A DNA stretch of 64,000 nucleotides from an uncultured Prevotella sp. (GCA_905233245.1 CAJODK010000014.1:29637-93636), one strand, 5' to 3'; shown: positions 53,800 through 63,198, counted from the stretch's first letter. Made by a program: numbers and translations. The notes: a model not told the origin generated them from the sequence alone.

Positions 53800-55350
53800 A
53801 AGAACTACATCATAGGAGGACTGGGGGTACTGCTATTGCTAATGGCAGGACTAACTTTCGTGATGCGCAACAGGTATCTCGACAGGCTCAGCGAGATGGA
53901 GGCCCGAATGGGCGAACTCACGGAACAGGAGAAGCAGTCGGCCATAGACCGCAGAGTGAGCAGGCAGATGGAGGAGATAGCCTACAGCCAGCAGGAGCTG
54001 TCAGAGGAGCGCAGCCGAGAGGCTATACGCCAGAAACTGATAGCACAGAAGATGACATTGCGCTCTGAGGCTGAGAGAGGCAGGGCGCTCGAGGCTCAGG
54101 CTCATGCTGAGAAGTCGGCACAGGAGGCTCTGGCGTCATACAACATGGCAGAACAGCAGCGCAAGGAGGCAGATACACAACGCCAACAGGCTGAGAGAGC
54201 CAAGAGAGTGGCCGACACGCTGAACTACATCTCACTGGGCAGAACACTTGGTTCGCTGTCGTACTCCATATACAGAGCTGGTGACAGGGAGATAGGCAAT
54301 ATGCTGGCATACACGTCATACCTCTACACGATGGAGAACGGAGGCAACCTGTACAGTTCGTCTATATTCCCCGCTCTGACACAGTCGGCTGGAGGCACGC
54401 AGGACTGGAACGTGCACAGCGGCACGATATCAACCCTCGAATTCTTCCCCAACAGTAATCGCCTGCTCTCAGTAAGTCTGTATGGCGAGATGAAAACTCA
54501 CGAACTCATCAACGGAGGACTGCAGACCAAGACCTTGTTCAGTAACAAGGCGTTCTGCTTCCGCGATGTCTATGCATCTAATACTGGCAAGGCATACACC
54601 GTGAGCCACACGGGATACCTGGTAGTAGCCCGTAACGGAAAGACCAATGTCATACCCCTGAACAATATGACAAAGCCATTCAGGATGGAGCCCATGAACG
54701 ACGACAGGCAACTGCTCATCGTCGGGGAGAGAAGCATAGCCGTGCTCGACATAGCCACTGACAAGGTGATGGTAACCAGACAACTGGGCTACAACATACA
54801 GAACTGCAGCAGGATAGACAACAAACCCCTGCTATTCGACGACAAGGGATGCATGCACAGGGTAATAAGTGCAGACAACATAACAACGGAGAAGATGCCC
54901 GTAAAGGGAACGGTCACAGCATACGCCTGGAGCAGAAATGAGAACCTCTCTGCATACGGCATGAAGGATGGCACTATATACCTCTTAGACAGAAAAGGGA
55001 AGGTCAGCAAACTGATGGGACACCTGTCGCAGGTCACACGTCTGAAGTTTGTGGGCAAGAGACTGTACTCCTCCAGTCTGGATGGCAAACTGCTCTTCTG
55101 GATGACTGATGACTACAGCCATAAACCTATCACACTGCTGCAGTCAGGGAGTTGGTTGACCGACTTCACCCTCGACGGAAAGAAAAACTATATATGGACG
55201 GGCGAGCAGAACGGCAAACTCACCCGATATCTCATCTCCCTGCCAATGATAGCACAACGACTGAAAGACAAAGTGAAGCGAAACTTCACACAGGAGGAGT
55301 GGAACCATTATGTGGGGAAGGGGATTCCGTATAGGAGAATTGACAATTGA
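53794..55350 (+). CDS. Membrane-anchored coiled-coil / WD40-like protein
   Basis: 518 residues. N-terminal membrane anchor (YIIGGLGVLLLLMAGLTFVM), Glu/Gln/Arg-rich coiled coil at about 29-145, then a beta-propeller of WD40-like units (WNVHSGTISTLEFFPNSNRLLSVSLYG, MGHLSQVTRLKFVGKRLYSSSLDGKLLFW). The C-terminus has FTQEEWNHYVGKGIPY, a motif I have seen at the end of WD40 regions in bacterial signalling proteins. The start is the GTG within the junction array. Position between the phosphatase and the kinases suggests a scaffold or sensor. Confidence 0.82.
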   Translation: MSKNYIIGGLGVLLLLMAGLTFVMRNRYLDRLSEMEARMGELTEQEKQSAIDRRVSRQMEEIAYSQQELSEERSREAIRQKLIAQKMTLRSEAERGRALEAQAHAEKSAQEALASYNMAEQQRKEADTQRQQAERAKRVADTLNYISLGRTLGSLSYSIYRAGDREIGNMLAYTSYLYTMENGGNLYSSSIFPALTQSAGGTQDWNVHSGTISTLEFFPNSNRLLSVSLYGEMKTHELINGGLQTKTLFSNKAFCFRDVYASNTGKAYTVSHTGYLVVARNGKTNVIPLNNMTKPFRMEPMNDDRQLLIVGERSIAVLDIATDKVMVTRQLGYNIQNCSRIDNKPLLFDDKGCMHRVISADNITTEKMPVKGTVTAYAWSRNENLSAYGMKDGTIYLLDRKGKVSKLMGHLSQVTRLKFVGKRLYSSSLDGKLLFWMTDDYSHKPITLLQSGSWLTDFTLDGKKNYIWTGEQNGKLTRYLISLPMIAQRLKDKVKRNFTQEEWNHYVGKGIPYRRIDN

Positions 55351-55372
55351 CAATTGACAATTGAGAATTGAA
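55336..55372 (+). repeat. Heptamer array (TTGACAA) at the WD40/kinase junction
   Basis: GAATTGACAATTGACAATTG ACAATTGAGAATTGAAAG. It contains the WD40 gene's TGA (55348-55350) and the TTG start of the kinase (55368). Confidence 0.85.
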
Positions 55373-58223
55373 AGATTTCTTTAAGTACATATTAGTCGGT
55401 ATTCTCTTACCTCTTACCTCTTACCTCTCACCTCTACAAGGTCAGGGCCTGCCCCGCATACGCAATTACTCCGCAGCGGAATATGGCACCCATAACCGAA
55501 ACTTCGACATAGAGGCGGACGATGACGGTACGGTATATGTGGCAAACTTCGAAGGTCTGCTGTACTATGACCGTGCACAATGGCGCATACTGCATACACC
55601 TGACATCAGCCGCGTCACCGTGGTAGTGCGCACCGACGACAAGAGAATATGGGTGGGTGGCTATAAATTCTTCGCCCGACTGGAACGTAAGGCCAACGGC
55701 GAACTATATATGAAGCCCCTGGGGAAGAAGGGACTGTTCGACGGTGAGGTGCTTGAGATATTCCAGAAGGACGGCAAAGTGCAGTTTGTCACCAGCGACA
55801 ACAACATCTACGAGGTCAACGGGGACGACGTGAAACTGAAGAAACGCCTGAAAACCAGCATGCGAATGGGCATGAGTACCGGCGTGATAAACGTGAAAGC
55901 ACTGACCAACGACCTGAAAGACGTCTTCATGGAGGGTATCCTGCAGACCGAACCGCTCAGCGGAGGGATGAAGGCCATGATAAAAACCAACGAGGGCGTC
56001 ATCATCACCAACAGCAAGGGAGAGACTCTCTACACCATAACAGAGAAAGAGGGACTGTGCTCCAACCAGATAACATACCTGTCATACGACGGCCACGGCA
56101 CACTGTGGGGAGCCACGGCGCATGGTATATTCGCCATCGAGATACCATCTATCTATACGTGGTTGCTGGACAAGGACGGCATGTCGGGCGAGGTGCACGC
56201 CATAACGGAATATGGCGGAGTGATGTACATAGGCGGTAGCAACGGACTGTTCCGACTGAGAGGGCACGCCATAGAGAGAGTAGAGAAGGTGAGCAGCACC
56301 TGCTGGGCACTGGCAGAAAGTCAGCGCGGACTGCTCGTGGGCACAGCATCGGGACTGTGGGTGATAGACCGAAGCGGAACAGCACGACAACTCACCACAA
56401 ACTCTGCTATGGCACTCCTGCCAGACGGCGAGAAGACGTACGTGGCAGAAACTGACGGCGTGTATCTGCTGAGTAGCGGAGATAAGAGAGAGAAAATCTC
56501 GAATGCTGAGAAGGTGATAAAAATAGTGAAAGATGCCCAAGGCACTATATGGATGCAGAGCGTGTATGGGGAGATCTATAAGGGGGTTCAAGGTTCAAAG
56601 GTTCAAGGGTTCAAAGGTTCAAAGGGGTTTTCGACACTCGTAGATATGGGAGGCAAGGTGGTGATAGTGGGAGCACAAGACTCGCAGCCATTCCCCTGCC
56701 CTGCCTACTCCGTCACAGACGGCAACAATATAACATGGCTCACCGACAGAGACGGCAAGCACCTGTACCAGTGGAAGGATGGCAAGAGATATACTGCTCT
56801 GGACCATGTACTCTACCCCATAGGTGACATGGCAGTAGGTGCGGTATATAGCAAGGATGGAAAAGTATGGATAGGTGGCGATGAGAAGATAGCTATCATC
56901 AATACCAACGATCTCTCATGGGCATCGCTGACAGCGAAGCCACGCCTGCTATTTCGCTCTATCGTGATGGGCAACGACAGTGTGCTGTGGGGAGGATATG
57001 GTGAGATGCCAAAGGTGCTGCCACAGTTGGACAGCAAAGAGCACCACTTGAAATTCACCTATGCCGTGTCACATTCCCCACTGACGGGCAAGACCTTGTA
57101 TCGCTACCGACTGAACGACGAACGATGGAGTGCATGGAGCGAGAAGCAGGAGGTGGAATTCCTCAACCTGCCACACGGCAACTTCACACTCTGCATACAG
57201 GCACGACTGGCAAACGGCGAGATGACAGACGTGGAGGAGGTGGAATTCCAGATAGCCCCACCACTGCTGATGCGCTGGTATATGGGCATCCTGTATCTGT
57301 TGCTGGCAGCGGGCGCAGTGCATCTCATCCTGCAATACCGTCTGAAGTCCCTCAACAAAGCCAAGGCGAAACTGGAGAAACTGGTAAAGGATCGCACTAA
57401 GCACCTCGAAAGGGCTCTCGACGAACTGCACGATGCACAGCACGAACTGATACGTCAGGAGAAAATGGCATCGGTAGGTAAACTGACCGAGGGACTTATC
57501 GACCGCATACAGAATCCGCTGAACTATATCATCAACTTCTCAAAGATGTCCATCGACCTGCTGAAGGATATCAAGGCGAATATAGAGAACAACAAGGAGC
57601 GCATGGATGAGGACGACTATCTGGACACAGAGGACGTCATCGGTATGCTGACTGAAAACCTCAATAATGTGGACCAGTACGGTCAGAACACCTCACGCAC
57701 GCTGAAGGCAATGGAGGAGATGCTGAAAGACCGCACCGGCGGCTATGTGGACATGGACCTGCTGCCAGTACTACAGCAGAACGTGGAGATGCTGCATACC
57801 TATTATAATAAGGAGATAGAACAGCACCACATTAAGGTGGCTGCCTCACTGCCTGACCACAGCATGATGATACACGGCAACCCCGACATGCTGAGCAAGA
57901 CCATCATGAGCATTCTGGGCAATGCCATATACGCTACAGTGAAGAAGGCTGCAAAGACCAGTTATGAGCCTGAGGTGACACTCACCGTAGAGGATAGCGA
58001 AAGGAATATCACCCTGAAGATACACGACAACGGCATAGGCATTGAGGACACCATCATAAATAAGATATTCGACCCATTCTTCACCACTAAGACCACCAAC
58101 GAAGCCGCTGGCGTGGGACTGTACCTCAGCAGGGAGATAATACAGAATCACGGCGGTGACATCACAGTACAGTCAGTGAAGGATGAGTGGACTGAGTTTA
58201 TAATTACGATATGGAAGAAATAG
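55368..58223 (+). CDS. Propeller sensor histidine-kinase-like protein lacking the phospho-His
   Basis: 951 residues: signal peptide, two-component-regulator beta-propeller (to about 540), Y_Y_Y-like domain (about 565-632), membrane helix (WYMGILYLLLAAGAVHLIL), coiled coil, kinase core. The dimerisation helix reads KLTEGLIDRIQNPLNYIINF where the sister gene has AHEIQNPLNF: the His-Glu pair is Asp-Arg, so autophosphorylation at the usual site is not possible. The ATP lid keeps HDNGIGI, FDPFFTTKT and GVGLYLS. Start is a TTG in the junction array. A TTCAAAGG array adds residues about 406-419 (GVQGSKVQGFKGSKG). Confidence 0.87.
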   Translation: MKDFFKYILVGILLPLTSYLSPLQGQGLPRIRNYSAAEYGTHNRNFDIEADDDGTVYVANFEGLLYYDRAQWRILHTPDISRVTVVVRTDDKRIWVGGYKFFARLERKANGELYMKPLGKKGLFDGEVLEIFQKDGKVQFVTSDNNIYEVNGDDVKLKKRLKTSMRMGMSTGVINVKALTNDLKDVFMEGILQTEPLSGGMKAMIKTNEGVIITNSKGETLYTITEKEGLCSNQITYLSYDGHGTLWGATAHGIFAIEIPSIYTWLLDKDGMSGEVHAITEYGGVMYIGGSNGLFRLRGHAIERVEKVSSTCWALAESQRGLLVGTASGLWVIDRSGTARQLTTNSAMALLPDGEKTYVAETDGVYLLSSGDKREKISNAEKVIKIVKDAQGTIWMQSVYGEIYKGVQGSKVQGFKGSKGFSTLVDMGGKVVIVGAQDSQPFPCPAYSVTDGNNITWLTDRDGKHLYQWKDGKRYTALDHVLYPIGDMAVGAVYSKDGKVWIGGDEKIAIINTNDLSWASLTAKPRLLFRSIVMGNDSVLWGGYGEMPKVLPQLDSKEHHLKFTYAVSHSPLTGKTLYRYRLNDERWSAWSEKQEVEFLNLPHGNFTLCIQARLANGEMTDVEEVEFQIAPPLLMRWYMGILYLLLAAGAVHLILQYRLKSLNKAKAKLEKLVKDRTKHLERALDELHDAQHELIRQEKMASVGKLTEGLIDRIQNPLNYIINFSKMSIDLLKDIKANIENNKERMDEDDYLDTEDVIGMLTENLNNVDQYGQNTSRTLKAMEEMLKDRTGGYVDMDLLPVLQQNVEMLHTYYNKEIEQHHIKVAASLPDHSMMIHGNPDMLSKTIMSILGNAIYATVKKAAKTSYEPEVTLTVEDSERNITLKIHDNGIGIEDTIINKIFDPFFTTKTTNEAAGVGLYLSREIIQNHGGDITVQSVKDEWTEFIITIWKK
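55404..55437 (+). repeat. Heptamer array (CTCTTAC) encoding a signal peptide core
   Basis: CTCTTACCTCTTACCTCTTA CCTCTCACCTCTAC; encodes [11 protein letters not shown] in the signal peptide of the kinase. Confidence 0.82.
56586..56625 (+). repeat. Octamer array (TTCAAAGG) in the propeller kinase gene
   Basis: GTTCAAGGTTCAAAGGTTCA AGGGTTCAAAGGTTCAAAGG. In frame on a propeller loop. Confidence 0.82.
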
Positions 58224-59029
58224 CACAACTGAAACAGCAGCTTGAGAAGCAAGAGAAACTGGCTTCACTGGGTATGCTCAGTGCCGGCATTGCACATGAG
58301 ATACAGAATCCGCTGAACTTTGTCATCAACTTCAGCAAGATGTCTGAGCGACTGCTTGATGACCTGGTGGAAAGTGTGGAGAGCGGCGACACTGAGGACA
58401 TCAAGGATATCGTGAGCAGTCTGAAGAGCAACATGGCACAGATAGTGGAGAGCGGCGAGAGAGCCGTCAGCATCATTCAGGGCATCCTGCTGGTATCTCG
58501 CGGCAAGGAGAATGAGTTTATCCCTTCTGACGTGTGCAAGATTGTCAAGGAATACGTGTGGTTGTCTTACCACGCTATGAGAGCCGGCAACCACGGATTC
58601 AACGTAGCCATCCACGAGGATTATGCTGACAACCTGCCTATGACAGAGGTCATACCGCAAGACCTCAGTCGTGCTGTGCTCAACGTGATGAACAATGCAT
58701 GCTACGCAGTGTGGCGCAAGGCAGAGAAGGCTGGCGAAGGATACTCGCCGGAGATCAATGTGAAAGTAGAGTCTCTCCCTATGCAGGGGGGAGTTGGAGG
58801 GGGACTTCTCATCTCTATCAGCGACAATGGCGAGGGCATGAGCGACGAGGTGAAAGAGCGCCTCTTCGAGAATTTCTTCACCACCAAACCCATCGGACAC
58901 GGCACCGGACTGGGAATGGGCATCACTCGCGACATCATAGAAAACAAGCATGGCGGCAAACTCACCTTTACGTCACAAGAGGGTGTAGGTACGACATTTA
59001 CTTTCGAGATTCCTTTTAAGAGGAGTTAA
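58211..59029 (+). CDS. Soluble sensor histidine kinase
   Basis: 272 residues without membrane segments: a short coiled coil (EEIAQLKQQLEKQEKLASLG), dimerisation helix with the phospho-acceptor His29 in AGIAHEIQNPLNFVINF, and an HATPase domain with N-box NVMNNACYAV, G1 SDNGEGM, F-box FENFFTTKP and G2 GTGLGMGI. It overlaps the propeller kinase gene by 13 bases. The two kinases share the unusual QNPLN(F/Y)(V/I)INFSKMS helix, so they look like an active and inactive pair. A GC-rich palindrome encodes SLPMQGGVGGGLL at about residues 188-200. Likely partner: the REC-SpoIIE protein. Confidence 0.92.
   Translation: MEEIAQLKQQLEKQEKLASLGMLSAGIAHEIQNPLNFVINFSKMSERLLDDLVESVESGDTEDIKDIVSSLKSNMAQIVESGERAVSIIQGILLVSRGKENEFIPSDVCKIVKEYVWLSYHAMRAGNHGFNVAIHEDYADNLPMTEVIPQDLSRAVLNVMNNACYAVWRKAEKAGEGYSPEINVKVESLPMQGGVGGGLLISISDNGEGMSDEVKERLFENFFTTKPIGHGTGLGMGITRDIIENKHGGKLTFTSQEGVGTTFTFEIPFKRS
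58771..58810. repeat. GC-rich palindromic element inside the small kinase gene
   Basis: TCTCCCTATGCAGGGGGGAG then TTGGAGGGGGACTTC; in frame. Confidence 0.88.
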
Positions 59030-59046
59030 GGAGTTAAGGAGTTAAG
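59020..59046 (+). repeat. Octamer array (GAGTTAAG) at the kinase/receptor junction
   Basis: GAGGAGTTAAGGAGTTAAGG AGTTAAG; the first TAA (59027-59029) is the kinase stop, the receptor ATG follows at 59051. Confidence 0.82.
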
Positions 59047-59050
59047 ACAT

Positions 59051-61585
59051 ATGAATAGACTGCTGAAAATACTAGCTGTGGTGATTGCCATCAACAGCTT
59101 CCCCTTGGGGAGGTTTGGAGGGGGTCTCTATGCTCAGGACAACTCCGCACGCATATATTCGCAGGCGGAGAACGACTATAAAATAGGTCGCATAGAAGAG
59201 GCTCGCGACACTCTGCTGCACAATATCGGTTCCATACACGGCAACCTGAAGAAGAGTTCCTTGCGCCTCATCTCACTCTGCTACCTCGCACGTTTTGAGA
59301 TGAAGGAGGCAGAGCAGTATGCCACCCTGATGCTGAACGAAGACCCCTACTATAGCATATCGCCACAAGACCCGCCTTCCTTCGCAGATATCGTCAATAA
59401 CGTGAAGGCAGGCATGGCGGCCACCATTACTACGGCATCCAGCCAGGCGGAGAGTCTGGCAGAGGTACCTGTGCCCACCACCCTCATCACTGAGGAGATG
59501 ATACACAACAGTGGTGCCCGCAACCTACAGGAACTGCTGGCAGCCTACGTGCCTGGCATGCACATCGTGGATGGCAACGACGACATCAACATCGCCATGC
59601 GTGGTATATACAGCACTACACAGGAGAAGATACTCATAATGCTCAATGGTCATCGTCTCAACAACTACGCCACCAATACTGCTGCCCCCGACTTCAGCAT
59701 GTCGCTTGAGAAGGTGAAGCAGATAGAGGTGCTTCGCGGACCTGCCTCATCACTATATGGTGGTGTGGCACTCACCGCTGTGGTAAATCTCATCACCAAG
59801 CAGGGTGCCGATGTCGATGGCATGCTGATAAAGGCTGGTGCAGGTAACCATTCGCAAGTGAAGGGCGACCTGCTCTTTGGCAAGCGTTATTTCGATACCG
59901 ACATACTCGTATGGGGTAGCCTATACCGCAACAGCGGCGAGGGCATCGGCATACCAGCAGAGCGTAATATGGAGTCTATCTATGGTATGCCCTATGACCG
60001 TATGACTGTGGGCAGGATAGGCAGTAAACCATCCTATGACTTCGGTCTGCAACTGGGGTGGAAAGGACTCCGATTTATGTATAACACACACTTCTCGCAG
60101 GTAGTGGCACCATGCACCATGACATCCCTGGCCATGAGTTATGACCATGACCGCTATCGCACCTTCAATGGTATCAGTCCCAGTTTTGGTACTTTCTCAC
60201 GTCATGCCGACCTGAGCTATACGCACCAGTTGGGCAACGTCAATATGAAGTATGTCATCACCTACGACAATGCCGACATCACACGCTATCAGGTAATCAG
60301 CGACGTGCCTCTGGATAACATCGAAGACGCCATGCTGCTGCCATCCTCGATAGGCAAACTGATGAGTATGTACGGAGGTCTGTCGCGATACGTCAACGGT
60401 CAGGAGCAGAACTACGGAGTGCAGGTGAAGGGCAATCTCCCCTACTCTATTGGCGACGACCACAAGGGTAGTCTCGGTTTCGGCGCTGAGTACAGTTACT
60501 TCAATCTGGAGGACTTCAGATACCTCTTCGGGTATGACTTCGACAAGACAGTAGAAGACTCCAGACTGCAGGAAGAGGGCAAGGGACATGAGAACAGTTG
60601 TAATGCCTACGTGCAGTTGAAGCACCAGTGGAAGTCCCTTATCTTCAATGCAGGCCTGCGCTTCGACCAGAAGACTCGCTACGACCACGAGTCCATCACG
60701 CAGCTCTCTCCACGTATTGCACTCATCCTGCTGCAGCCCAAGTGGAACATGAAACTCAGTTACTCGAAGTCGTTTGTTGATGCTCCCTATATCTACCGCA
60801 AAGCCAATGTGATGTCATCACTCATGGTGGGAGTTCCTACGGAAGACTTAGAATCGCTGTCTCCCGAACGTGTGCACTCTTTCCAGCTCTCCTTCGCAGG
60901 TCTCAACTGGGTGAAGGGGCTCAACTTTGAGGTCAACGCATTCTACAACCGTGCCCTCGACCTCATCATGACTCAGGTGACCGAATACCATAATGCCAGC
61001 CGCAACCAAACCTGTGGCGTAGAACTGATGGCCAACTATAAGATGCCACGATTCACTGCCGACTGGAACCTCACCTGGACGCATACCTTCAGGTCCAATC
61101 TTATGGGAATGAATTTTGACGAGCAATTTAGTCAGATATTTAAGCCAGACATCGATGCCAACAACAATACTCCTGCCATCACCTCAAATCTCATTATGGC
61201 ATGGCAGGCTACACGTCATCTGAAACTTCACACCCATATAGCATTTGAGAGCAAGCAGACGTCATACAATACCAGCATGGTAAATCTCGTCGCCGTATAT
61301 AACTTTGCCAAACTGGCAGAAGCCATGGAGGAACAAGGACACCATGAGGAAGCAGAAGGATTCTACCAACAGGTGCTCAATAACATAAGCCGACTCGTCC
61401 TGAAGCGTGATATGCCTGCACGTGCCATAGTGAATATCGGAGCCGACTACAATATAGGACGCTTCACCATAAACCTCAATATACACAATCTCTTCAATAC
61501 GAAATACTTCCGCAGTGGCATGAATACCAACCTCATTCCACAGCAAGGACTATGGTGGATGGCGGGAGTTTCGTACAAAATCTAA
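59051..61585 (+). CDS. TonB-dependent receptor with N-terminal repeat domain
   Basis: 844 residues. Signal peptide ends in NSFPLGRFGGGLYAQ, where the segment after NS is encoded by a GC-rich palindrome. A helical, TPR-like domain follows (about 35-110, SQAENDYKIGRIEEARDTLL), then the plug (about 135-255: VPVPTTLITEEMIHNSGARNLQEL, VLRGPASSLYGGVALTAVVNLIT) and a 22-strand-type barrel ending in WWMAGVSYKI. The N-terminal domain is not the usual carboxypeptidase-like fold of SusC proteins, and no SusD partner follows. Cargo unknown; location in a signalling operon suggests a sensory role. Confidence 0.88.
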   Translation: MNRLLKILAVVIAINSFPLGRFGGGLYAQDNSARIYSQAENDYKIGRIEEARDTLLHNIGSIHGNLKKSSLRLISLCYLARFEMKEAEQYATLMLNEDPYYSISPQDPPSFADIVNNVKAGMAATITTASSQAESLAEVPVPTTLITEEMIHNSGARNLQELLAAYVPGMHIVDGNDDINIAMRGIYSTTQEKILIMLNGHRLNNYATNTAAPDFSMSLEKVKQIEVLRGPASSLYGGVALTAVVNLITKQGADVDGMLIKAGAGNHSQVKGDLLFGKRYFDTDILVWGSLYRNSGEGIGIPAERNMESIYGMPYDRMTVGRIGSKPSYDFGLQLGWKGLRFMYNTHFSQVVAPCTMTSLAMSYDHDRYRTFNGISPSFGTFSRHADLSYTHQLGNVNMKYVITYDNADITRYQVISDVPLDNIEDAMLLPSSIGKLMSMYGGLSRYVNGQEQNYGVQVKGNLPYSIGDDHKGSLGFGAEYSYFNLEDFRYLFGYDFDKTVEDSRLQEEGKGHENSCNAYVQLKHQWKSLIFNAGLRFDQKTRYDHESITQLSPRIALILLQPKWNMKLSYSKSFVDAPYIYRKANVMSSLMVGVPTEDLESLSPERVHSFQLSFAGLNWVKGLNFEVNAFYNRALDLIMTQVTEYHNASRNQTCGVELMANYKMPRFTADWNLTWTHTFRSNLMGMNFDEQFSQIFKPDIDANNNTPAITSNLIMAWQATRHLKLHTHIAFESKQTSYNTSMVNLVAVYNFAKLAEAMEEQGHHEEAEGFYQQVLNNISRLVLKRDMPARAIVNIGADYNIGRFTINLNIHNLFNTKYFRSGMNTNLIPQQGLWWMAGVSYKI
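59098..59129. repeat. GC-rich palindromic element in the receptor's signal peptide
   Basis: CTTCCCCTTGGGGAGGTTTG then GAGGGGGTCTC. In frame at the signal-peptide cleavage region. Confidence 0.88.
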
Positions 61586-61589
61586 ATAT

Positions 61590-62906
61590 ATGGTTTACGC
61601 AATAATAGTTATTTTGGTGGTTGCACTGGCAGCCCTCAGCCTTTATGCAGGCAATATGAAGACACGTCTCACAGCAGAGCGCGACGTGCAGAAAAATAAT
61701 GCTGAGAACCTGGCACGACAGTTGCAGGAGCAGAAAAACTTCTTTCACCTGCAGATAGACCAGATGAAGGAAGCCAACGATAAGCAACTGGAGGCGCAAC
61801 TCAACCTCATCAAGGAACAGATGCAGACCACCTCGGAGAAGGTCCTGAAGCAGCGTCAGGACGAACTGGGTGAGCAGAATAAGGAGCAGGTATCCAAGAT
61901 TGTTGACCCTCTGCAGAAGAGTCTCAAGGATATGCAGGAGGCTCTCGACAGGCAGAAACGTCAGCAGGCTGAAGCCCTCACCCGTCTCGACGAGACTATC
62001 AAGATAAATATGAAGAAGAGTCAGGCTATCGGTGAGACAGCCGACAGACTCACTCGTGCCCTGACAGGAGAAGTGAAGGTACAGGGCAACTTCGGCGAAC
62101 TGAAACTGAAGCAACTCCTCGAAGACCTCGAACTCAAAGAGGGAGAGCAGTTTGATACTCAGGAGACGCTCCGCGACCGTGGTGGCAGAGGCGCTAAAGG
62201 TGATGACGGCAAGGGCCTGATACCCGACTTCATCCTCCACTTCCCTGGCAATCGCCATGTGGTAGTGGACAGCAAGATGTCACTCACCGACTACGAGCGC
62301 TATATGAATGCCGAGGATGGTGCGCCAGAAAAGAGTGAATACCTCAAGGCACACATAGCCAGTGTGAGGGCACAGGTGAAGCGACTGGCAAAGAAGGAAT
62401 ATACCCGCTATCTGCCAGAAGGCTACAACCGACTGAATTTCGCCATCATGTATGTGCCTATAGAAGGAGCCCTGAACCTCGCTCTTGTCAATGATGCCAC
62501 ACTATGGCGCGAGGCATACGATGAGGGTGTTATGATACTCGGACCACAGACGATGTATATGAACCTCCGAGTGCTGGAGATGATGTGGACACAGGTGCGC
62601 CAACTGGAGAATCAGCAGGCTATGATGGATGCTGCCAACACAGTGATAGACCGCGTGCAGGACTTCGGCACACGATTTGCTGAGGTGGAGAACAGTATGA
62701 ACGACACCATCAAGCGCATCAACAAACTAAAGATTACAACAGCAGAAAGCGGGCCAAGCATTATTACTGCCGCCCGCAATCTGCTAAAAGCCGGAGCAAG
62801 GGAAAACAAGAAGAAGAAATCCCTTGCCGATATGGATGAGTCACCGCTACTATCCTCCGAAGTTATCGAAGGGGGTAATAAGTCTATTGAACCGAGAGGG
62901 GTGTAA
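61590..62906 (+). CDS. rmuC: RmuC-family DNA recombination protein
   Basis: 438 residues: N-terminal membrane segment (MVYAIIVILVVALAALSLYA), long coiled coil (about 25-150), and the RmuC nuclease-like domain (about 155-370) with GNFGELKLKQLLEDLEL, IPDFILHFPGNRHVVVDSKMSL and NFAIMYVPIEGALN, the typical PD-(D/E)XK-related core (D...DSK). RmuC limits inversion at short inverted repeats in E. coli, notable beside so many palindromes. The C-terminal tail is divergent (LLSSEVIEGGNKSIEPRGV) and may be repeat-derived. Confidence 0.92.
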   Translation: MVYAIIVILVVALAALSLYAGNMKTRLTAERDVQKNNAENLARQLQEQKNFFHLQIDQMKEANDKQLEAQLNLIKEQMQTTSEKVLKQRQDELGEQNKEQVSKIVDPLQKSLKDMQEALDRQKRQQAEALTRLDETIKINMKKSQAIGETADRLTRALTGEVKVQGNFGELKLKQLLEDLELKEGEQFDTQETLRDRGGRGAKGDDGKGLIPDFILHFPGNRHVVVDSKMSLTDYERYMNAEDGAPEKSEYLKAHIASVRAQVKRLAKKEYTRYLPEGYNRLNFAIMYVPIEGALNLALVNDATLWREAYDEGVMILGPQTMYMNLRVLEMMWTQVRQLENQQAMMDAANTVIDRVQDFGTRFAEVENSMNDTIKRINKLKITTAESGPSIITAARNLLKAGARENKKKKSLADMDESPLLSSEVIEGGNKSIEPRGV

Positions 62907-62972
62907 AGACCATTGAAAGAGCTCGGAGTTCAATTGTCAACTCTCAATTACCAAAAAAATAACGCAGAATCT

Positions 62973-62996
62973 CACAAAGTCACAAAGTCACAAAAA
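62973..62996. repeat. Octamer array (CACAAAGT)
   Basis: CACAAAGTCACAAAGTCACA AAAA, three units. Confidence 0.75.
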
Positions 62997-63023
62997 GGAC
63001 AGACTTCCCGAAGAAAGTCTGCC
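62997..63023 (-). terminator. Terminator-like hairpin on the reverse strand
   Basis: Reverse strand GGCAGACTTTC TTCG GGAAGTCTGTCC followed by TTTTTG. It would end leftward transcription from the gene at 63787 and faces rmuC. Confidence 0.65.
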
Positions 63024-63116
63024 CCATCACGCTTATAACTTAGTTCTTTGTCACCTTACATGTGACTAACGCAACTGGAGGTAGTCAGTATAGTACAGAT
63101 TGCTGTCAGTATAGCG

Positions 63117-63158
63117 CTCTTGCGCGCCGTGGGTGCTCAGGCGAGCAGAGCTCGGAGG
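63117..63158. repeat. GTGCTCAGGCG element, intergenic copy 1
   Basis: CTCTTGCGCGCCGTGGGTGC TCAGGCGAGCAGAGCTCGGA GG; same core hairpin as 36526-36569. Confidence 0.78.
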
Positions 63159-63198
63159 ATGATAACGCTCCAATTCTTTTTCGCTTGTTCGCTCATAA

